In this document: piece by piece, positions 60,433 through 64,000 of the stretch
How the letters are laid out: each line of letters starts with the position of its first letter
Numbering within the stretch: the first letter of the stretch is position 1
Assembly (NCBI RefSeq): GCF_009765985.1
Contig: NZ_LMUM01000034.1
Location: 97,508 to 161,507 of the forward strand
Length of the DNA stretch: 64,000 nucleotides
Reading direction: 5' to 3'
DNA from: Acidobacterium sp. S8
GTDB lineage: Bacteria > Acidobacteriota > Terriglobia > Terriglobales > Acidobacteriaceae
Program-made: the position numbers and the translations under genes
Notes under the pieces: generated by a model
The model's input: the letters and a program-made list of their open reading frames with translations, nothing else
What the model was told of the DNA's origin: nothing
Database searches by the model: none

Positions 60433-61049
60433 GTGCGGGATTTGTATACCACTGGATTGAGCGCCGGATCGTTGTACATTTTGAGCTGGCGGTAGAGCTT
60501 GAACCGGCGTTCTCCAGCGAGTACCTGCTGCCAGAGGCGATCCAGACAACCAACAAGATCGCTGCGCTGCATGGTGAGGATTTCCAGGCGCTCACGATTG
60601 CGTTCGGCATGACCCGCCGGAGCACCGGGCCGTTCGATTTCTTCTGCCGTGTGAAAAAGCTTCAGCGCGAGGATCGAGAGCCGGTCGATTATAAGACCAG
60701 GGCTTTCCGAGTGCAGCTCGGCTTCCGGATTCGGCAGGTTCGCGGTCCGCAGATTCTCCAACAATAAAATGTCGCAGCGCTCGGCAAGATCATTGCGGCG
60801 CTGATTGATGCGATCGATGGCGCGCTTCACTTCAGCCAATTCGTGATCGGTGGCCTGCGGTGCGCGAGCCCTGTCTTCGGTGTGCCAGAGCTCGAAATTC
60901 GCAAGATGCTGGGCGAAGACGGTTGCTAGGAAGTCGCTTGAGGGCGAGAGTGGGACGTCGGGCGCTTCCGCGTGCCACAGTGCGGTAAGAGTGTCATGCT
61001 GCCGGGCAATTTCTTCGGCTGAAAAGATCATGGAGTCAGGTTGAGGCAT
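60429..61049 (-). CDS. DUF4254 family protein
   Basis: 206 residues, all helical and soluble. [16 protein letters not shown] and [20 protein letters not shown] are the DUF4254 core, and [26 protein letters not shown] the second block. The function is unknown. A start at Met7 is possible. Confidence 0.85.
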   Translation of the reverse strand: MPQPDSMIFSAEEIARQHDTLTALWHAEAPDVPLSPSSDFLATVFAQHLANFELWHTEDRARAPQATDHELAEVKRAIDRINQRRNDLAERCDILLLENLRTANLPNPEAELHSESPGLIIDRLSILALKLFHTAEEIERPGAPAGHAERNRERLEILTMQRSDLVGCLDRLWQQVLAGERRFKLYRQLKMYNDPALNPVVYKSRT

Positions 61050-61135
61050 AGTTGCAACGAGGCGGCCTCGCTGTTGTCGCAGAGGTGCGCCAGCCCTTAT
61101 GGTAGAGCCAGTCCATAACAGATGCGAGGCTACTG

Positions 61136-61516
61136 ATGAAATTTGCTCGAATCGTATTCTGGCTTGCTGGCGCGTGGGGCTTTCTGGTTCTCACGCCAAT
61201 GTATTTTCTCTATGACACAGTGGGCAGGCAGACGCCTCCACCCTTGACCCATCCCGGCTTCTATTACGGGTTCGTTGGGGTGGGACTGGCTTGGCAGCTA
61301 GCCTTTTTCTTTATCGGTTCGGATCCGGTTCGGTATTGCCCGATGATGATTCCGGCAATGGCGGAAAAGTTTCTTTATGGCGCAACGCTGGTCGTGCTTT
61401 ACTTGCAGGGACGCATCGGACCGAAGGAAATGTTCGGAATGGCAGATATTATCCTGGGTCTCTTCTTTGTGATGGCATTCTGGCGGACACGCGCGCTACC
61501 GCGAAATTCCGCCTGA
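61136..61516 (+). CDS. Small four-helix membrane protein
   Basis: 126 residues with four predicted membrane helices ([39 protein letters not shown], a third around [18 protein letters not shown], and [13 protein letters not shown]). Function unknown. It precedes the ATP-grasp gene by 22 bases on the same strand, so an operon is likely. Confidence 0.72.
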   Translation: MKFARIVFWLAGAWGFLVLTPMYFLYDTVGRQTPPPLTHPGFYYGFVGVGLAWQLAFFFIGSDPVRYCPMMIPAMAEKFLYGATLVVLYLQGRIGPKEMFGMADIILGLFFVMAFWRTRALPRNSA

Positions 61517-61538
61517 CAGGCGAGATGGAATTTCGACG

Positions 61539-62732
61539 ATGAACGAGCGAATTCTCTGTATTTCGACATACGAAAAAGGGCAGGCGTTTATGCGCCGGTG
61601 TGCGGCAATGGGTTGCCGCGTGGCGCTGTTAACAGTCGAAAAGCTGAAAGACGCCGATTGGCCGCGTGACATCTTGGAAGAGCTCGTGACCATGCCGGCC
61701 AATCTTTCCTTAGAACAGATCATCCACACTGTGACCTACGTCGCTCGCGGCTGGAAGATCGACCGCCTTGTGGCGCTGGATGAGTTTGACATGGAAACGG
61801 TGGCCGCTCTGCGCGAGCATATGCGCATCCCCGGCATGGGCCGCACGACCACGGCATATTTTCGAGACAAACTGGCCATGCGGTTTGAGGCGCAAAGGGC
61901 CGGGGTGCTGGTGCCGGAGTTTTCCCCGGTGCTCAACTACGACGATTTGCGTGTCTACATGGACAACGTGCCCGGGCCATGGGTTTTGAAGCCACGCGCC
62001 GAAGCGTCAGCAATCGGCATCAGGAAAATTCACGAACCGGAACAACTGTGGCGCACGCTCGATGAACTGGGCGACCGGCAAAGTTACTATCTTCTGGAAC
62101 GGTTTGTCCCCGGCGATATTTATCATGTCGACGCGATTACCAGTGAGCGGCGAGTGATGTTCGCCGAGGTCAGCCGCTACGGCAAGCCTCCGATGCAGGT
62201 AATGCACGAGGGTGGGGTATTTACGACACGGGTCGTGGACCGCGCAGGCGACGACGCGCGGCAACTTATTGCCCTGAACGCGCGGCTGATTCCCGCACTG
62301 GGTATGGTACGGGGAGTGACGCATGCCGAGTACATTCGCGGGAGAGACGGCAGATATTATTTTCTCGAGGTGGCAGCGCGTGTCGGCGGGGCCTTTATCG
62401 CCGACGTGGTGGAATTCGCTACCGGCGTGAACCTCTGGGAGGAGTGGGCGCGCATTGAAGTGTGCTCAGTGCGTGGAGAGGCGTATAAGCCGCCGGTCCA
62501 GTTGCGGGATTATGCGGGGAGCGTGCTGTGCCTGGCCCGTTCCGCCGATCCGGATGTCTCCGCCTTCGATGCGCCGGAGATTGTCTACCGCATGAAGAAA
62601 CATCACCACGCAGGCCTCATTGTGAGGTCAGAAGACCCCGAGCGCGTGAAGACGCTGCTGGACGACTATGGAATGCGCTTCGCCGAGATGTACCTCGCGG
62701 TGCAGCCTGTTCCCGACAAGCCGACCGCCTGA
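61539..62732 (+). CDS. ATP-grasp ligase of unknown substrate
   Basis: 397 residues. The pre-grasp domain opens RILCISTYEKGQAFMRR. The ATP-grasp core holds VLKPRAEASAIGIRKI (lysine and glycine-rich loop), YLLERFVPGDIYHVD and the metal site YFLEVAARVGGAFIADV, where the usual Asn after Glu is Ala. The layout recalls carboxylate-amine ligases such as those making dipeptides or modifying natural products. Neighbours do not reveal the substrate. Confidence 0.82.
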   Translation: MNERILCISTYEKGQAFMRRCAAMGCRVALLTVEKLKDADWPRDILEELVTMPANLSLEQIIHTVTYVARGWKIDRLVALDEFDMETVAALREHMRIPGMGRTTTAYFRDKLAMRFEAQRAGVLVPEFSPVLNYDDLRVYMDNVPGPWVLKPRAEASAIGIRKIHEPEQLWRTLDELGDRQSYYLLERFVPGDIYHVDAITSERRVMFAEVSRYGKPPMQVMHEGGVFTTRVVDRAGDDARQLIALNARLIPALGMVRGVTHAEYIRGRDGRYYFLEVAARVGGAFIADVVEFATGVNLWEEWARIEVCSVRGEAYKPPVQLRDYAGSVLCLARSADPDVSAFDAPEIVYRMKKHHHAGLIVRSEDPERVKTLLDDYGMRFAEMYLAVQPVPDKPTA

Positions 62733-62843
62733 CCTCGGATCCGGAACAACGCAAGTTTCCTCCCCTATGTAGAAAACTATATAATGCCGCTCTCGCTCGT
62801 GTTCAGAGATCGCCGGGCGGATAGTTTTCTGCGTGAGGTGAAC

Positions 62844-64000
62844 ATGAGGCTTATCGGAAGCAAAGTGTCCAATCGCTTTTGGATTGTTGTTTGTGTTCTC
62901 GCATCTGCTGGGCGAGCACAGATGGCTACTTCGCAATATGACAATGCGCGGACCGGGGCTTATCTCAATGAAACCCGGTTAACGCCGCAAAACGTCAATC
63001 CAAAGCAGTTTGGAAGGCTTTTTACTCTGAAAGTAGACGGGGACGTATACGCGCAGCCGCTCTTCCTGGCCGGCGTGCAGATCCCGGGCAAAGGGCGGCA
63101 TGATGTCGTATTCATTGCGACGGAGCATGACAGTGTCTACGCATTCGATGCCTACGGAAATCCCTCCACGCCGCTGTGGCAGGTCAGCTTCCTCAAAGAC
63201 GGCGCCTCTACGATTTCGGCACGCGAAGTGGAATGCCCATTTATTGTGCCGGAAGTGGGGATCACACCCACTCCTGTCATGGATGCGAAATCAGGCACGC
63301 TCTATGTGCTTGCCCGCACCGAGCAGACACATTATCTTACCCGCGATTTTCACCAGAAACTTCACGCTCTGGCAGTAACAACCGGAGTAGAAAAATTTGG
63401 AGGCCCAACGGAAATACACGCTACGGTGCATGGCCAGGGAAACGGCAGTTCGGGCGGCAATGTGGCTTTCGAGCCATTGCGAGAGAATCCTCGGGCGGCC
63501 TTATTGCTTGCAAATGGCACGGTTTATCTCTCCTGGGCGTCTTCCTGTGATGTCGGCCCTTATCACGGCTGGCTCATGGCATACGATGCCCATACCCTGC
63601 AACAGAAGGCCGTATGGAATGCCTCACCGGATGCGGATGACAGCGGCATATGGGCGAGCGATACAGGACCTGCGGCAGATAAAGATGGCAATGTTTATGT
63701 CGCCACCGGCAACGGACTTTTCGACGCAGCCGGAGGGGCCTACGATTATGGAGATACATTCTTAAAACTGAGTGGGCAGACTCTGAAGCCCGTGGATTAC
63801 TTTGCTCCTTATAACGTGAAAGAACTCGATGCGAATGATGGTGATCTCGGCTCTGGCGGGCCGATGCTCCTGCCGGACCAGCCCGGACCGCATCCGCACC
63901 TCGCCGTTGTTGGCGGCAAAGATCCGCTCATTTACGTGCTCGACCGCGATCATCTCGGCCACTATCGCGCGGCAGGCAATACCCAGGCAGTGCAGACGAT
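62844..64000 (+). CDS. Secreted PQQ-type beta-propeller protein, partial at right edge
   Basis: The frame opens with GTGAGGTG before the ATG and remains open for 385 codons to the window end, so the track missed it. A signal peptide (FWIVVCVLASAGRAQ) is followed by QYDNARTGAYLNETRLTPQNV, typical of acidobacterial PQQ-like propeller proteins. Blade motifs include VVFIATEHDSVYAFDAYG, GTLYVLARTE, VYVATGNGLFD and DPLIYVLDRDHLG. A quinoprotein dehydrogenase role is possible, but no catalytic residue can be confirmed without the C-terminus. Confidence 0.82.
   Translation, partial: MRLIGSKVSNRFWIVVCVLASAGRAQMATSQYDNARTGAYLNETRLTPQNVNPKQFGRLFTLKVDGDVYAQPLFLAGVQIPGKGRHDVVFIATEHDSVYAFDAYGNPSTPLWQVSFLKDGASTISAREVECPFIVPEVGITPTPVMDAKSGTLYVLARTEQTHYLTRDFHQKLHALAVTTGVEKFGGPTEIHATVHGQGNGSSGGNVAFEPLRENPRAALLLANGTVYLSWASSCDVGPYHGWLMAYDAHTLQQKAVWNASPDADDSGIWASDTGPAADKDGNVYVATGNGLFDAAGGAYDYGDTFLKLSGQTLKPVDYFAPYNVKELDANDGDLGSGGPMLLPDQPGPHPHLAVVGGKDPLIYVLDRDHLGHYRAAGNTQAVQT

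Overview
The window looks like chromosomal DNA from an Acidobacteriota member, probably class Terriglobia (Acidobacteriaceae-like). The basis is two 807-residue orphan MacB/FtsX-type permeases of the acidobacterial ADOP type, many secreted proteins of unknown function with an acidobacterial flavour, a DUF1080 protein, a GH3 beta-glucosidase, an ArsR-SRPBCC fusion regulator and dispersed intergenic hairpin repeats. This is inference from family recognition; no rRNA or other phylogenetic marker was tested. I see no tRNA, rRNA, CRISPR array, insertion sequence, prophage or plasmid module. Coding density is high and base use looks even, so this reads as core chromosome.

Layout. 0-7 kb: GNAT acetyltransferase, anchored TPR protein, ECF sigma factor with a translationally coupled membrane partner, a holin-like membrane protein, four secreted proteins (one Spy-like) and rpiA. 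7-14 kb: DinB-like protein, epimerase plus GT-C glycosyltransferase, DUF1080 protein, rpmB, and an ADOP permease divergent from an ArsR-SRPBCC regulator. 14-18 kb: a frameshifted beta-helix gene, DUF2277, and rplU-rpmA behind a good sigma-70 promoter. 18-25 kb: polytopic membrane protein, ATP-grasp-like protein, a PilZ gene overlapping a LuxR-type regulator with a degenerate receiver, marR, yceI, an MFS transporter and a second GNAT. 25-28 kb: hppD, pncA and phhA (phenylalanine to tyrosine to homogentisate, plus NAD salvage). 28-33 kb: tex, an orphan phoU, an HhH lipoprotein and an ErpA-type Fe-S protein. 33-39 kb: a seven-gene minus-strand operon for a type II secretion/type IV pilus-like machine (F, E, PilM-, PilN-, PilO- and GspC-like, pseudopilin), with nearly every junction overlapping.

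39-53 kb: beta-propeller protein, GH3 beta-glucosidase, second ADOP permease, lolA, major pseudopilin-like gene, M16 peptidase, rlmN, a signal-bearing YvcK fusion and a TPR protein. The gaps here carry most copies of two hairpin repeat families (called A and B). 53-64 kb: RibD-like reductase, type II NADH dehydrogenase, a 58-residue gene absent from the supplied ORF track, a 965-residue secreted pseudo-matrixin with Ig/IPT domains, trxB, DUF4254, an ATP-grasp pair, and a PQQ-type beta-propeller protein that runs off the right edge and is also absent from the track.

The most unusual items are the secreted-domain/YvcK fusion, the composite A/B repeats (one copy supplies the lolA start codon), the pseudo-receiver regulator overlapping a PilZ gene, the pseudo-matrixin with its zinc site erased, and the single-nucleotide frameshift in the beta-helix gene. 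No single cassette stands out clearly as a new defence or biosynthetic system.
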